Below are positions 1 through 10,639 of a stretch of 64,000 nucleotides of DNA, in pieces. Where the stretch lies: contig CM073887.1 in NCBI GenBank assembly GCA_037176705.1, positions 84,268,348 through 84,332,347 on the forward strand, given 5' to 3'. This DNA comes from Molossus alvarezi. Its lineage: Eukaryota; Chordata; Mammalia; Chiroptera; Molossidae. Both the position numbers and the translations under genes were made by a program. Every line of letters begins with the position of its first letter. The stretch's first letter is position 1. Below the pieces are notes generated by a model. It made no database searches and was not told the origin of the DNA. It saw only the letters and a program-made list of their open reading frames with translations.

Positions 1-29
1 CATCCATCCATCCATCCATCCATCCATCC
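1..29. repeat. (CATC)n tetranucleotide repeat
   Basis: About seven perfect CATC units start the window, so the array probably continues to the left. Confidence 0.95.
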
Positions 30-1134
30 CAGAAACCTGTGCTGGACTCAGGGGAAGCAGAGGCTGATGTGCAGGATCCAGGGGAGGCAGATAGGGCCAG
101 GAGCCACGTCCAGTGGTGGAGGCTGCAGGGATGCAGACAGGTGGGGGAGTGGGGATTTGCATTCTCCAGCACCCTGGTGACCTAAGATGGCTTCATGGGT
201 TATTTTTTTAAACTGCGGAGCTTCACTCAGAGGCTCTGGGGAGCAGAGATGGAATCTGTGCTTGCTGTCAGACAGACAGCTGCAGAGGGTGGGGGAGTGG
301 AGCAATGGCAGGGTGGAAACCCTTGAGATAACAGATCTGGGGGCCACACAAAGAACCCAGAGGTTCTAGGAGGCAACTCAGGCATGGACCTGCCGGGAGG
401 TGATGACAGGATGCAATGGGGCCAGAGCCAGCTGGGTGTGCGTCTCAGAATTCTTCTAAATCCGACACAAAACACCCCTGCACTGCCTGCCAGCTGTGTC
501 CTGGGCTCACTGATCGCTCCAGCCCCACGCAGGCCACTTGTTTCTCAAGCCTGTTTCCTCATGAGGGGTGCACCCTGCACCAGGACAAGGTGAGTCAGGA
601 CTGCTCCCTGCCCATGGTCTCGAGGAGCCCTTTGATATCCCTTCGTCATCTATTGCCCTGGCTGTCTCTCCCAACAGCAAGGACTTCCTGGAGGGCAGGG
701 GCAGGTCTGAGCCCAGGCTCTTTTTCCCCAGGTGGTGTTCAGTGAACAAGGGAGAGGATGACTGTAGTCACTCCTGCCTAGGAGTGTGCAAGAAGTGCAG
801 GTGACCGGGTGGGGGTGACAGACCCTCATGGTGTGCCATGAAGGATGGCTGCTCTCCTGGCCTGTGCTCACACCCCATGTGCAGCACTCTGGTTTCCATG
901 GTAACGTATACATGAAAGTATCAGAAGCAGCAGCCACCTCCCGAGGACAGACACAGGCACCATGAGGGGGACACACATACAGGCTAAACTGCAAAGGACA
1001 AAGAGGGCAGTGGAGGGTGTGGAGAAGGCACCACTTACCAGCTCAGAAGACAGTCACACTGAGTGGAGTGCATGGCTGGGCAACACTGCCCACTGCCAGC
1101 AGCCACAGACCAGGCAGGGCACTCAGGCACCTTC
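30..1134. other. Unassigned intronic sequence
   Basis: No exon, promoter or recognisable repeat was seen. Short open frames on both strands overlap each other and show no protein-like composition. Confidence 0.5.
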
Positions 1135-1265
1135 AACCACCCCTCATTTCGAAGATGAGGACTGTAAAATTCAGGACTTGCCTAAGGTCACAAAGTCACA
1201 GAGGGCAGAGTGGGCTCTTGTTATCTCCCAGTCCAAGGCGTGCACAGGGCGGGCAGGGATCCGGG
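1135..1265 (-). repeat. MIR-like SINE fragment
   Basis: The order of words follows the reverse complement of the MIR core: a decayed GATGAGGACTG segment, then CTAAGGTCACAAAGTCAC and GGCAGAGTGGG. It is strongly diverged. Confidence 0.6.
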
Positions 1266-1309
1266 TGTTTCCTAGGCCAGTGTCTGGCCCGCCTACCACA
1301 CTGCCCTCT

Positions 1310-1665
1310 GCTCACTCCATTTACTCTCTGACTTTATTTCTCAAACCTTCCAAGCTGATTCCAGCACTGGGCCTTTGCACTTGCTCTTTCCACCGCCCCG
1401 ATCTTCCATGGATGCTTGCCTCTGATCCCTCAGGGCTCAGCTGCACTGCCACCTCCTCCCAGACGCCCTCCCTGACTGCCCTTTCCCCATCTGTTTTCCT
1501 CACAGCACTCACCACCATCTGAAGTCATCTTGTCACTGTGTCCCCTTCCCCTGAAATGGGTCACAACGATGAGGCCACACTTGTCTTCACTGCTGCAGTC
1601 CCAGAACCTGGCACAGGGGCTGGCACACAGCAGGTGTTTGATAAACATGTGCTGAAAGCATGAAC
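1310..1665 (+). repeat. L2 LINE 3' end
   Basis: Typical L2 3' words appear in order: CCTTTGCACTTGCTCTTTCC, CAGGGCTCAGCTGCACTGCC, CACCACCATCTGAAGTCATC, and the tail CCTGGCACAGGGGCTGGCAC followed by GTGTTTGATAAACATGTGCT. Confidence 0.8.
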
Positions 1666-1865
1666 AAACAAATCGGGCCTTCCTGCTCTGCGCCCAGAGC
1701 CCACACCAGGCGCAGCACCTCTGCCATCGCTTGAAGCCCCACACCCACAGCAAAGGAGACTTCAAAACTACCAGGGTGCCCCAGGGTGAGTGCTGTAGTG
1801 GACAGGCCCCAGGAATGCCCTCCCAAGCTCCTTCCTGCCCCAGGGTCTTACTTCAGGCCAGAGAA

Positions 1866-2025
1866 ATAGTTAATAAAGCTGAGGCCTAAATAAGCATTTG
1901 ATTAACAAACGATAAAATAGCTATTGTGTCCCCGAATTAAGCTATAATTGTGGCTGATAATTGGCTGGTTAGAATTTAATAAGCTGCAATTAAATAGAAT
2001 GGAATCCAAGGTAATTATGTGGTTG
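1866..2025. promoter_or_regulatory. AT-rich island, possible enhancer
   Basis: A repeat-free AT-rich block in GC-richer surroundings carries many homeodomain-type words (GAATTAAGC, ATAATTG, GATAATTGG, GCAATTAAAT, GGTAATTATG). This is a pattern call only; conservation was not tested. Confidence 0.35.
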
Positions 2026-2106
2026 CACAGCCCAGAGAGAACTGGGAGGAAGGCTTTCTTCTGCTCTGGAATCTTCTGCTGGTGCAGCATGTGCTGCTAT
2101 GCGTGT

Positions 2107-2153
2107 GTTTCTGGTTCGGGTGGTTGTGTGTGCATGTGTGTTTGTGTGTGTGT

Positions 2154-2184
<31 letters not shown>

Positions 2185-2192
2185 CAGCTTCC
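2107..2192. repeat. (TG)n(GA)n compound microsatellite
   Basis: An interrupted TG/GTGTTT run passes directly into a GA run ending near GAGAGAACAG. Confidence 0.9.
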
Positions 2193-2243
2193 TCCACCTC
2201 TCACCTGGCAGAGGTAGCCAGGTGGCCCCAGCACAGCTCCTTC

Positions 2244-2262
2244 GCCACCACGAGGTGGGAGG
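2244..2262 (+). promoter_or_regulatory. CTCF-like motif
   Basis: CCACCACGAGGTGGGAGG is close to the CTCF core CCACNAGGTGGCAG, with one clear mismatch (G for C before AG). Confidence 0.35.
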
Positions 2263-2349
2263 TTGACGCCATATAGGCTCTGGGCCTTGCCAGGGTCTGT
2301 GGCAGCACCAGCCGAAAGGACCCCTGGCACAGCTCCCTGCAGAACGGTG

Positions 2350-2450
2350 GCCCTCCTCTCTTCCTAATGAGAAAACTGGGCTCAGAGAGGGAAGGACTTG
2401 CTCAAGGTCGCACAGCGATCAGTGGCCAGGCTGGGACAGATTCTCAGATT
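2350..2450 (-). repeat. MIR-like SINE fragment
   Basis: AATGAGAAAACTGGGCTCAG, then GACTTGCTCAAGGTCGCACA and CAGTGGCCAGGCTGGGA, is the reverse complement of the MIR core in the correct order. Confidence 0.8.
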
Positions 2451-2740
2451 GCCAATGGATCAAGGGTAGCTCAGACTGGCCAGCAACCTGGAGGATGTGC
2501 CCCCACCCCAGCAGGTCCCCAGGCACTCTCTCTATTTCCACTCCTGTCCTTCACCAGATGGACTAAATAAGGACAGTATGACTATGCCACACATGCACGC
2601 TTAAGACACAGCGCTCCCTGCCCCGCCTCCCATTCCCCTCTCCCAAGGCTGGCCCCCAACCCGAGGCCCTGGCCTCAGCCCAGCACACCAGCCCCAGTCC
2701 CAGCCCCCAGCAAATCCCATTTCAGGGGAAGGGGACATAG

Positions 2741-2865
2741 TAACAGTCAACTTGCTGTTTATGACCCATCGGCATTTTTACAATGTTGCTGGTAATTAAT
2801 TTAATTAAAGACCCTGTCCCAGATATGGTGGCATTTCATATCTCACTGGTTTAATGGGAGGCTGG
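2741..2865. promoter_or_regulatory. AT-rich island, possible enhancer
   Basis: A repeat-free block contains TGTTTATGACC, GGTAATTAATTTAATTAAAG and GGTTTAATGGG. It resembles a homeodomain-rich conserved element, but conservation was not tested. Confidence 0.35.
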
Positions 2866-3079
2866 CCAGAGCAGGAGCCGGTGTGTCCAGGAGCAGCTGC
2901 TCCTCAGCCTGGCAGGCACAGAGCAGGCCAGTTGTGGTCCTGGGACGAAGCCCAGATACAAGAGGCCACTCGATGACCTGCCATTAGGAGACACTCCCCA
3001 TGAGCAGAGAGAACACCTGCACACCCACGGGCTCTCGCACACGTGCACATGCTCACACATGCACACATACACAGTCATG

Positions 3080-3500
3080 CCATTACAACTAACTTTACAT
3101 GGATTTTCTTATTTAACTCTCATGACAATCCTAGGAGCCAAAAAACTTTTTTTATTTTATTTTATTTATTTTTATCCTCCCCCGAGGACATTTTTGCATT
3201 TCAGATAGAGCAGGAGGAAGGGAGGGAGGAAGAAAGAGAGAGAGGAACATCAATGCGAAAGAGACACATTGACAAGTTGCCACTCACACAACCTCTACCA
3301 GGACCGGGGACAAAATGCAACTGAGGTACGTACTCTTAGCAGGAACCAAACCCGGGTCTCTCTGGACCGCAGGCCGACGCTCTAACCGCTGAGCCCAACC
3401 AGCCAGGGCCAAAGAACTATTTTAAAATTCCAACTTCCAGAAAATGAAACTGAGGCACGGAGAGGTGCAGTAAGCAGTGAGGAATGGATTTCTACCAAGG
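3080..3500 (-). repeat. MIR split by a Ves SINE
   Basis: The left part has TTATTTAACTCTCATGACAA and ATCCTAGGAGCC. The right part resumes with GAAAATGAAACTGAGGCACG and GAGAGGTGCAG. Together they follow the MIR core on the minus strand, interrupted by the SINE at 3153-3410. Confidence 0.75.
3153..3410 (-). mobile_element. Ves SINE (bat tRNA-derived)
   Basis: Read on the minus strand it starts GGCCCTGGCTGG and carries an A-box-like TGGGCTCAGCGG, then the B-box region GGTTTGGTTCCTGC, a CT-rich stretch and an A-rich tail. It is flanked by imperfect copies of AAAAAACTTTTT / AAAGAACTATTT. Confidence 0.92.
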
Positions 3501-4339
3501 CAGAAGGACCACAGGGCCCCCATGCTCCTAACTAGGACACTGGCAGTTAGTCAATATGTGATGGACACAACATGCCAGCTGCTGTGCGAGCCACAGGCCA
3601 CACAACGGTGCCCAAGATGGACTCAAGTCCCCACCCCATTAAGTGTCCAATGGCCACAGGCCCACCCAGCAAGTCCTGGGCACATAGCATCCTAGACTCA
3701 CACTCACCATTCCTGGGTACACACACCAAGCCCCTTAAACACATACTGCACACCACCACTGACCACTCTCCTCCAGGCTAAATTTGGCTGGGACGGCTGC
3801 TGCCCTTCCCAGGATGGTGACTTGGCAGGCCCTGGTCACCAGTCATCCCGTGACCCCGTTTTCAGCAGCTGACTCTCCATAGGGACCACAGGAAAACCCA
3901 ATCACAGATCCAGCATCTACTTGTAGCACCAGTGGTGGGGCACACACCCCAGTTCCTGTTCCTCATCCACGCAGCCAGCTGGCTGTGTTCATCCCTCTGC
4001 TGGGCAACCTTGCTTCCATGCACCCCTGTGCCAGCCTCCTCAAGTAGGGCCTCGCTCTCCTCTCTGCTGAGCTCCATCCTGACACCTTCCCTGTCTCTGG
4101 ACATCCCCTAGAATCTTGCACTTGCTGTCCTAAGCTGGGCTCAGCAGCTCCTCCAAACTTGCACCCAGGGTTTACTGTCAGCAGGGCCAGGCCCCCAAGA
4201 AGCCTCAAGGAGAGTCTCACAGTCTCCTTGCTCCCTGACCATCCACCACCGCAGCCCCCAAGTGCTCCCAAGCCTCTCCTACCCACTCCCTTCTCTCTTA
4301 CTTCATGGCTACCCAACTCACTCACCCCCAGCCCCGAAC

Positions 4340-4870
4340 GTGTCTTTCTGTGAACACTGGCTGGCTTCAATGCCATTGTCGACTACGCTGCCACAGAGCT
4401 ATTTCTAGAAAGAAAATCTGGTCCCATACTTCAAACACCTGCAAGGGTTTCCAATGACTGCAGAGTAAAGGTTGGCTTCCCACACCACCACACCCCCAAA
4501 TCTGGCTCAGCAGCCTCATCCCTGGGCACTGGCCCACACCTTGCAGCCAGCTCAGTGCATCCACTAATCCCTTCTTCTTGCACAATGGGCCCCTCACCCT
4601 AACTTTTTTTCCCCTGCACATGCAGGGTACCCTACCTACTCCCAATGCTCCCCAGTCCTGTTAATTCACAATTCAAGGTGTCATCTCCTCTAGACGCCCT
4701 CCCTGGTTCCTCTACCCATGGGATACACAGCTCACTCCTCTGGCTCTGTGCTGAGAGACCATTATCTGACCAGTGTAGGTTGATTTGCAGGGGGCTTCCT
4801 CCTCCGTCAGACTGTGCACCCTCAAGGGGTCTAAGCCACCTGTTCTCAGCAGTGTCCATCTCAGGGACTG
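4340..4870 (+). repeat. L2 LINE 3' region
   Basis: L2 words appear in order: CACCTGCAAGGGTTTCCAAT, CAGAGTAAAGGTTGGCTTCC, GTCATCTCCTCTAGACGCCC, then the 3' block ending GTGTCCATCTCAGGGACTGG. Confidence 0.7.
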
Positions 4871-5019
4871 GTAAGTTGGGGGTCAGTGACTATGGTTGAG
4901 TCGAAGTGTTCCCTCCAGTCTTTGCAAGCACTGGGGGTGGACACTGTGTCCTTTCTGTCCCTGTCAGTAAATGGTCCATGGCACATACTCATTGAGGAAA
5001 GGGGGCAGAGACCTCAGTT

Positions 5020-5145
5020 GGGTATCAGGAGACTGGGTCTCCTGTCTCTACCCACTTTGTCTCCACTTGGCTGTGTGGCCTTGGGCAAGTCACTGCCTTC
5101 TCTGGGCCTCAGAAAAGTCAGGTGTGGCAAACTCTGCCTTTAGGG
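5020..5145 (+). repeat. MIR-like SINE fragment
   Basis: TGGCTGTGTGGCCTTGGGCA, then AGTCACTGCC and TCTGGGCCTCAG, is the MIR core in forward orientation. Confidence 0.8.
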
Positions 5146-5215
5146 GCTGGGACAGGGCAGGAAAAATGGAGAGTAAAATGCCTGTCCAAGAGGTCAGCTC
5201 AGCCCAGCCAACTGC

Positions 5216-5231
5216 GGCCACTAGAGGCAGG
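5216..5231 (+). promoter_or_regulatory. CTCF-like motif
   Basis: GCGGCCACTAGAGGCAGG resembles the CTCF motif GCCACTAGRGGGCAG but is one base shorter in the G run, which weakens it. Confidence 0.3.
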
Positions 5232-5449
5232 CCAGCCAAGAGGTGCTGGATATTTTTCTATCAGGAGAAACTGGAAATCATTTTTATGTGAAAATTCATG
5301 TTTAAAATGATGACAACTAATTTAAACATCTAAACACTGTGAGGGCCAAACAAGTTGTCAGGCCAAAGCCAGACCGGACAATGTCCACGGTCTCCTCTGA
5401 CTTTACAAACCTAAGGATCAGGGACATATATAGCAGGGTGAAGCAGGGA

Positions 5450-5570
5450 GTCCCCCCTTCAGCACTGCTCTGGTCTCCTCCTTCCCCACCCTTCCCATCC
5501 TCTCCTCCTTCCCCACCCTTCCCATCCTTGCCAGCATCCCATCATCTTTTCTCCTTCCCAGGACCCCTCT
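5450..5570. repeat. Pyrimidine-rich tract with 27-bp tandem duplication
   Basis: A 27-bp unit beginning TCTCCTCCTTCCCCACCC occurs twice without mismatch at 5474-5500 and 5501-5527, within a longer C/T-rich stretch. Confidence 0.9.
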
Positions 5571-5725
5571 TCATCATAGCCTCCTGAAGGAAGTCCCCTG
5601 GCATCTGAGCAGAGGCTGGAGGGGGGGGGGGGTCTGTCCATCACCCCTGGTGTTTGAGATTTAATTGTCAGCACAAGCTACACCCTTGGCTGAGACCTGA
5701 GGATCTCAGAAAGAGTTGCTCCCTG

Positions 5726-5986
5726 CCCTGGCCGGTTTGGCTCAGCAGTTAGAGCGTCGACCTGCGGCCCAGAGACCCGGGTTTGGTTCCCGCTAAGGGC
5801 ATGTACCTCGGTTGCAGTTTGTCCCCGGACCTGGTTGGTCGTGCGGGTGGCAGCCACTCAATGTGTTCCTTTCATGTCGATGTTTCTCTCTCTCTTTCTC
5901 TCTTCCTCTCTCTCCCTCCCACTCTACCTGAACAAAATATGGAAAAATGTCCTCAGGTGAGGATAAAAAATAAAATAAAAAAAAAG
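5726..5986 (+). mobile_element. Ves SINE (bat tRNA-derived)
   Basis: It starts CCCTGGCCGGTTTGGCTCAG, has a B-box-like GGTTTGGTTCCC, a CT-rich middle and an A-rich tail. Target duplications are AAGAGTTGCTCCCTG (5711-5725) and AAGAGCTGTTCCCTG (5987-6001). Confidence 0.96.
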
Positions 5987-6125
5987 AAGAGCTGTTCCCT
6001 GCTTGAGAAAATAGTGGAGTCAGGTGAAGGGAATGGACTGTGGCTTGTCTTGCCTTGCCTGCCTTTGGTTGGGGCCTCAGATCCTGACCCAGAAGGCTGC
6101 TGGAGACAGAGACACAGGGAGGTAG

Positions 6126-6148
6126 GTATGTGTGTGTGTGTGTGTGTG
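6126..6148. repeat. (TG)n microsatellite
   Basis: About eleven TG units. Confidence 0.9.
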
Positions 6149-6289
6149 GATAGGGGAGGCACTCCACAGAGGAGACCCCCTGCAATGACCCCCACAAATA
6201 TGGGTGGGCAGGAGCCTAGGCCTGGCTGTGGACTTCTAGCTGGGAAGAGGGTGTTTGGCCAGACCCATCATACCCCTGACAAGACAGTA

Positions 6290-6425
6290 ATGAGCCCTCA
6301 CCCCATTTTAATTACCTGCTCTCCAAATAATTATTAGCATTTTTATTTCACTTAATGGCAGCCATATTTTTTTCTCCAGATATTGATTTCATGTTTTCCT
6401 GGTTTGTTCATTGTCTTTCCTGCCC
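6290..6425. promoter_or_regulatory. AT-rich island, possible enhancer
   Basis: A repeat-free block carries CATTTTAATTACCTGC, AAATAATTATTAGC, CACTTAATGG and AGATATTGATTTC, words typical of homeodomain-bound enhancers. Conservation was not tested. Confidence 0.35.
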
Positions 6426-7134
6426 CCTTAATGGGCTCTGAGGTCTTGCAGGTTGAGAAGAAGGGGCTGGAGGAAGGGGAGCTGGGGGCGGGGGGGCGGG
6501 AGAGATGAGAGGGAACAGGGAGCAAAGAAGAGAGGTGGTCTTGGTCTCACTGTGCAGTCTGAGGCAAGCCACTGTCCTCTCTGGGCCTTGGATCCCAGAA
6601 CCCCAGATCCCTGCATACCCTCTTGTCCTTGATGCAATCAGGGTGGGACGTTTTAAAATGAAAATAAGGAAGAAAAGGGCAGCAGATGAGAGAGAAACTG
6701 GTGTACCCCTCCCAAGAGCCCTGCAAGGAATGGGTGGACTCAGACAAGCCTGAGGGCAGAAGGGGTGTGGGGGAGGGGAGGAGTGCTGGGGCAACACTAA
6801 TGCCAGAATGAGGAAGGGAGGGAATGCTCTTGGAGACCAGCTCAGAAAAGGCTGCAGTGTGGAGGCTGCTGCTTGGTTGGGGCTCGGGAGAGGCCTCCCT
6901 GTCCCCATGGTCCCCAGGTCTGGTAGAGAGGGAGCAGGTGCCTCTGCCCTCAAGAAGCCCAGCTCCTCCCCGGGCCTGACCTTCATCCTTGGCCTCTGCC
7001 TCACCTGCCTGCCATCACTATGGAAACGTGGGTGATGCTGTTATCCCGGCGGTGGAAGAGCAGCTCATTTCTCTGATTTGCAAGGGGACAGTAAGGAGAG
7101 ATGGCGGCAAAGTGGGAGGGAAGGGCAAGGGTCA

Positions 7135-7510
7135 CTTTGGGTAAAGATTTAGAGCTTCTTGAAGGTGTCATTAGTTTTTAATAAATCACTAATAATTGCA
7201 GGAATATTTAAATCTTAATAAAAAAATACATTGGGCCCAGTGAGTCTCTGTGTGGGTATTTATTGCAATTGGGCTGGAATATATAAAAGTTGGTATTGGT
7301 CTGATTGAACTGCTGTTATTGCCACAGCTAAATGGGTAATTGGGAGTGAGAGATGCTATCAGCGGATGTAAATTACACACAGTAAACTGAGGGCATTAAC
7401 TGAGGGTTTATCATCAATTATCTCTGTGTTTGTTTCCCTTAGAACAAACTTTAAGTATATTAATGAGAAATTTACAGGTTTTAATGAATTGAGGGAAGCT
7501 AATGTTGCTG
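7135..7510. promoter_or_regulatory. Large AT-rich island, possible enhancer
   Basis: About 370 bp without recognisable repeats has repeated homeodomain-like and CCAAT-like words: TCACTAATAATTGC, TTATTGCAATTGG, GGGTAATTGGG, GTAAATTACAC, ATCAATTATC and TTAATGAATTGAG. It is the largest such block in the window. Conservation was not tested. Confidence 0.45.
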
Positions 7511-8319
7511 AGGGCCCCCCACCTCAGCCCCTGTTTCCTGGTGGGGGCCCCCATCCAAGGGAGGCCCTGGAGGAGGGTTCACAGGTCAACGTGTGGGCCA
7601 CACACACCAGCTGTGGGGACAACGTTCAGTCCCTGAGGCCAGCCTTGACCCTCTTCTGAAGGGGCACTGCGTGGGAATGGGCATCCCAGCTGCTGTGTGT
7701 GGAGCCCGACTTGAGCAGGACATGGACAGGCAGACCTTCATCCGCCCCTAAACCAGAACGCGAGTGCTGCCATTAGCAGTATAAATGGAGTGGGAGGTCG
7801 GGAGGGGTGCGCAGCTGGGTGGGGGTAGGAACTGGGTGCCCTATGGAAGCTCGGGGCAGGCAGAACTTTTGTGTAGCAGCTGCGTCTAGCCCCTGCTGAG
7901 ACGCACACACAGCCCACAGCCAGCTCACTTCAAGGTCAGCACAACCTCCTCCTAGGCCAATTCACCACCCAGCAGCCTCGGCTCCCTCGGGGGTCTGTCA
8001 CCAGGACTGTGCTCATTTCTCCTGGTGTCTTCAGCTTCTCCTGACAGGCCCTGGGCTGCAGCCTGGATTTACCAAGGGGGGCAAACCCAGGTCCCTCTCT
8101 AGAGCTCACCCACTGGTGGGAGACATTGGCTAGGTGTCAGAGCAGTACGTTCAAGGTTACAACTCACAGTCAATTTTGTCAAAGAAGCACTGATTGCAAT
8201 GAGAGCACATAGCTGAAACCTGGTGGATCTGCCTCTTCCATCCTTTTTTCCCCTCTCCCTTCAGATGTCACGGGCCACTGTTTTATCAGTTTGTCGTCTA
8301 GCATCCAGCTTTCCATCGG

Positions 8320-8680
8320 TTCCCCTAGCACCCCAAACTCGGTCCTGCCTGACAGCCATTGTACCAGCTGTTCCCTCTGCCCAGAATGCTGTTTCCCCTG
8401 ATGCTGCAGCCCACTCCTCTCTGTCCAGGTACCGGCTCATGGCACCTGCTCAGAGAGGCTTTCCCTGAGCGCCCCGTCTGAAATAGTCCCTCCAGCACTC
8501 TCTAGCACCCACCACCTCTGAAAGGTTCCCTGTCTGGCTTGTTTCTTTGTTGTCCAACTGCCTGAAACTGGACAGGAAGCTCCAGGTGTGGATGACCTAT
8601 CTGTCTCACTTTCCTAGAATGGCCTTGCACACCAGAGGCCCTACCACATATTTCTGAGTGAAGGAATGAGGACGTTTCTG
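8320..8680 (+). repeat. L2 LINE 3' region
   Basis: The order is GCTGTTCCCTCTGCCCAGAA, GCTCAGAGAGGCTTTCCCTG, GTCTGAAATAGTCCCTCC, CACTCTCTAGCACCCACCAC, as in L2 3' ends. Confidence 0.85.
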
Positions 8681-8689
8681 GAGGATTTG

Positions 8690-9130
8690 CTCCATGCCAG
8701 GGCCCAAGCCCTGTGAGCTTTTGGATGCTCACTGCCCCAGGGAAATCAGCATGTTTGTATGCAGTATGTATCTCTACCACAGAAACAGTGGCGCAGTAGG
8801 GAAAGGCACTGTAGGCTGGGGAAATAGGAAAAGCAAAAAATCTGAGGCAGGACATACCTGGTGGCAGCAAGTTGGATTAGAAAGGGTTTGGATCTGTGCC
8901 AGGACACTGAGCATGGGAAAGCAGGGAAGATTCTTTTGGAGCAGGGCCTATGGGATCGGACAGTTGTGGAGATGGCTCTGCTGTGGGGGCAGGAGGAGAG
9001 TGAGGGCCACTGCCACAGTACACAGGGGTCTGCGGCCTGGAATGGGGGGGCTGAAGATGAGGAGTGGATGTGAAGAGCACCTGGAGGCAGGTGAGGAGAG
9101 TGACCCTCCTGGCTGGGAGGGGGCAGCAGA
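8690..9130. repeat. Possible ancient interspersed repeat
   Basis: The G/A-rich composition recalls the large unassigned family seen at 22350, 55320 and 58430, but alignment is weak. No exon was seen here. Confidence 0.25.
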
Positions 9131-9588
9131 AGATGCCTTTGTTGTTTTCTGCTGAGTTGAGTGGGTAGATGGTGATGTAGTCAGGTGTAAATAACTGGAA
9201 AAGCCTTGCCCACTGCTGGCATTCAGGGAAGGACAGATCAGTGCCCTCTGGCAAGCTGAAAGACCCTGCCACACGCCCAAGTGTGTAATGACCACTGTGT
9301 GTTGAGAGCACTGGGCCACAAGTCCACGGCCGGACTGAGCTCTGATGGCTGTGGCTGAGAGCAAGGCACGTCTTAGGTAAGTCACTGAGCCTCAGCCCTG
9401 CTTGGGCCTCTGTCTTCCAGCTGGGACAACAGAAGACCAGGCTGGCTTTCAGAGGCTGCAACCCATTGGTCCACAGGTTTAAATCAACATTTAAAGACTA
9501 GGAAGTTTATACAAACAATGGTTTCTGAAGCAGAAGCTGGGGTACACAAGGCCCATGCTCCCCTGAGCCACAGGTGGCTATATTCTTT

Positions 9589-9823
9589 TTTTTTATCCTC
9601 ACCTGAGGACATTTTTTCATTTTTTTGTTCAGATAGAGCAGGAGGAAGAGAGAGAGAGAGAAACATCAACGTGAAAGGTACACATCGAGTGGCTGCCACC
9701 CGCACGACCCAACCAGGGCTAGGGACAAACTACAACCGAAGTACGTGCCCTTAGTGGAAATCAAACCCGCGTCTCTCTGGACCACAGGCCGACGCTCTAA
9801 CTGCTGAGCCAAACCGGCCAGGG
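9589..9823 (-). mobile_element. Ves SINE, perfect target duplication
   Basis: On the minus strand it starts CCCTGGCCGGTTTGGCTCAG. The 18-bp target CAGGTGGCTATATTCTTT is repeated without mismatch at 9571-9588 and 9824-9841, indicating a fairly recent insertion. Confidence 0.97.
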
Positions 9824-10189
9824 CAGGTGGCTATATTCTTTAGGCATAGCACAGTTCACCCAAGTTCCATCTGGCCCTTCCCTCACCAGCCTGCTAGAAT
9901 CAGTGGGCGCCCACACTGGGCTCAGGCTGGCCTCTCCTCCCACCTCTGTGGGTGGAAATAAACGTCCCTGGGCAGGAAGAAGGAAAAGCCCAAGGAGAAC
10001 AGCAAGGCCGGGTGTTGGTGCAGTCATGCGCCCACAGCCCTGGGATTCCAGCAGAGAGGTGGTCCCATGTGTGCCCCACACCCTACCAAGAGAACCCTGG
10101 TGCCCGTGGGATCCCAGGCCGTCTTGAGGATGTGACAAGGCCTAGCCTCTGATCTGTCTGCTGAGACACTTCCATTAGCTTGGACCTGA

Positions 10190-10405
10190 GTTTAGTTACA
10201 GCTTTTATTTTAAAAGTACTTTACTCCTCCAAACAGCCCCATTTGCTTAACTCTCTCCAGCTCTCCACCTGGTTTCCATGCCTCTGGGCCTTCTACCTCC
10301 CTGCTGCCTCCTGCTTGTAAATAATCCTGTCCTCTGTGCCTATAATTAACCCTAAATATAATCATTCATAACAAACTTTATTTCTCATGGCATCTTTCTC
10401 GATAA
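10190..10405. promoter_or_regulatory. AT-rich island, possible enhancer
   Basis: Repeat-free sequence contains TGTAAATAATCC, CTATAATTAACCC, TATAATCATTCATAAC and TTTCTCGATAACATG. This is a pattern call only. Confidence 0.3.
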
Positions 10406-10639
10406 CATGTTGCTGAGAGCTCCGCAGGATCGGCAGGAGGGAAACCAGACGCAGGAAACAGTGAGTGCTCCCCTGCCCGCACCTGGGGCGGATGGGCCAA
10501 GAAGACCCTTCGCGTAAGTCTCCCTCTGGCAAATGGGGTAGAAGGGGGGTGCCAGGGCATGGCCAGGGGTGTGAATGACCAATCCAGAGACTCTCCTGTG
10601 GGTGAGCATAATCATAGTAGTAACAACAGCTAACACATA

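Noticed and set aside
962..1522. 186-codon plus-strand frame
   Set aside because: Runs through a MIR and an L2 3' end; not a gene.
5726..5800. tRNA gene
   Set aside because: The tRNA-like start and B box belong to the Ves SINE head; the cloverleaf is not maintained and the element ends in a CT-rich stretch and A-rich tail.
5783..6337. 184-codon frame
   Set aside because: Mostly translated Ves SINE.
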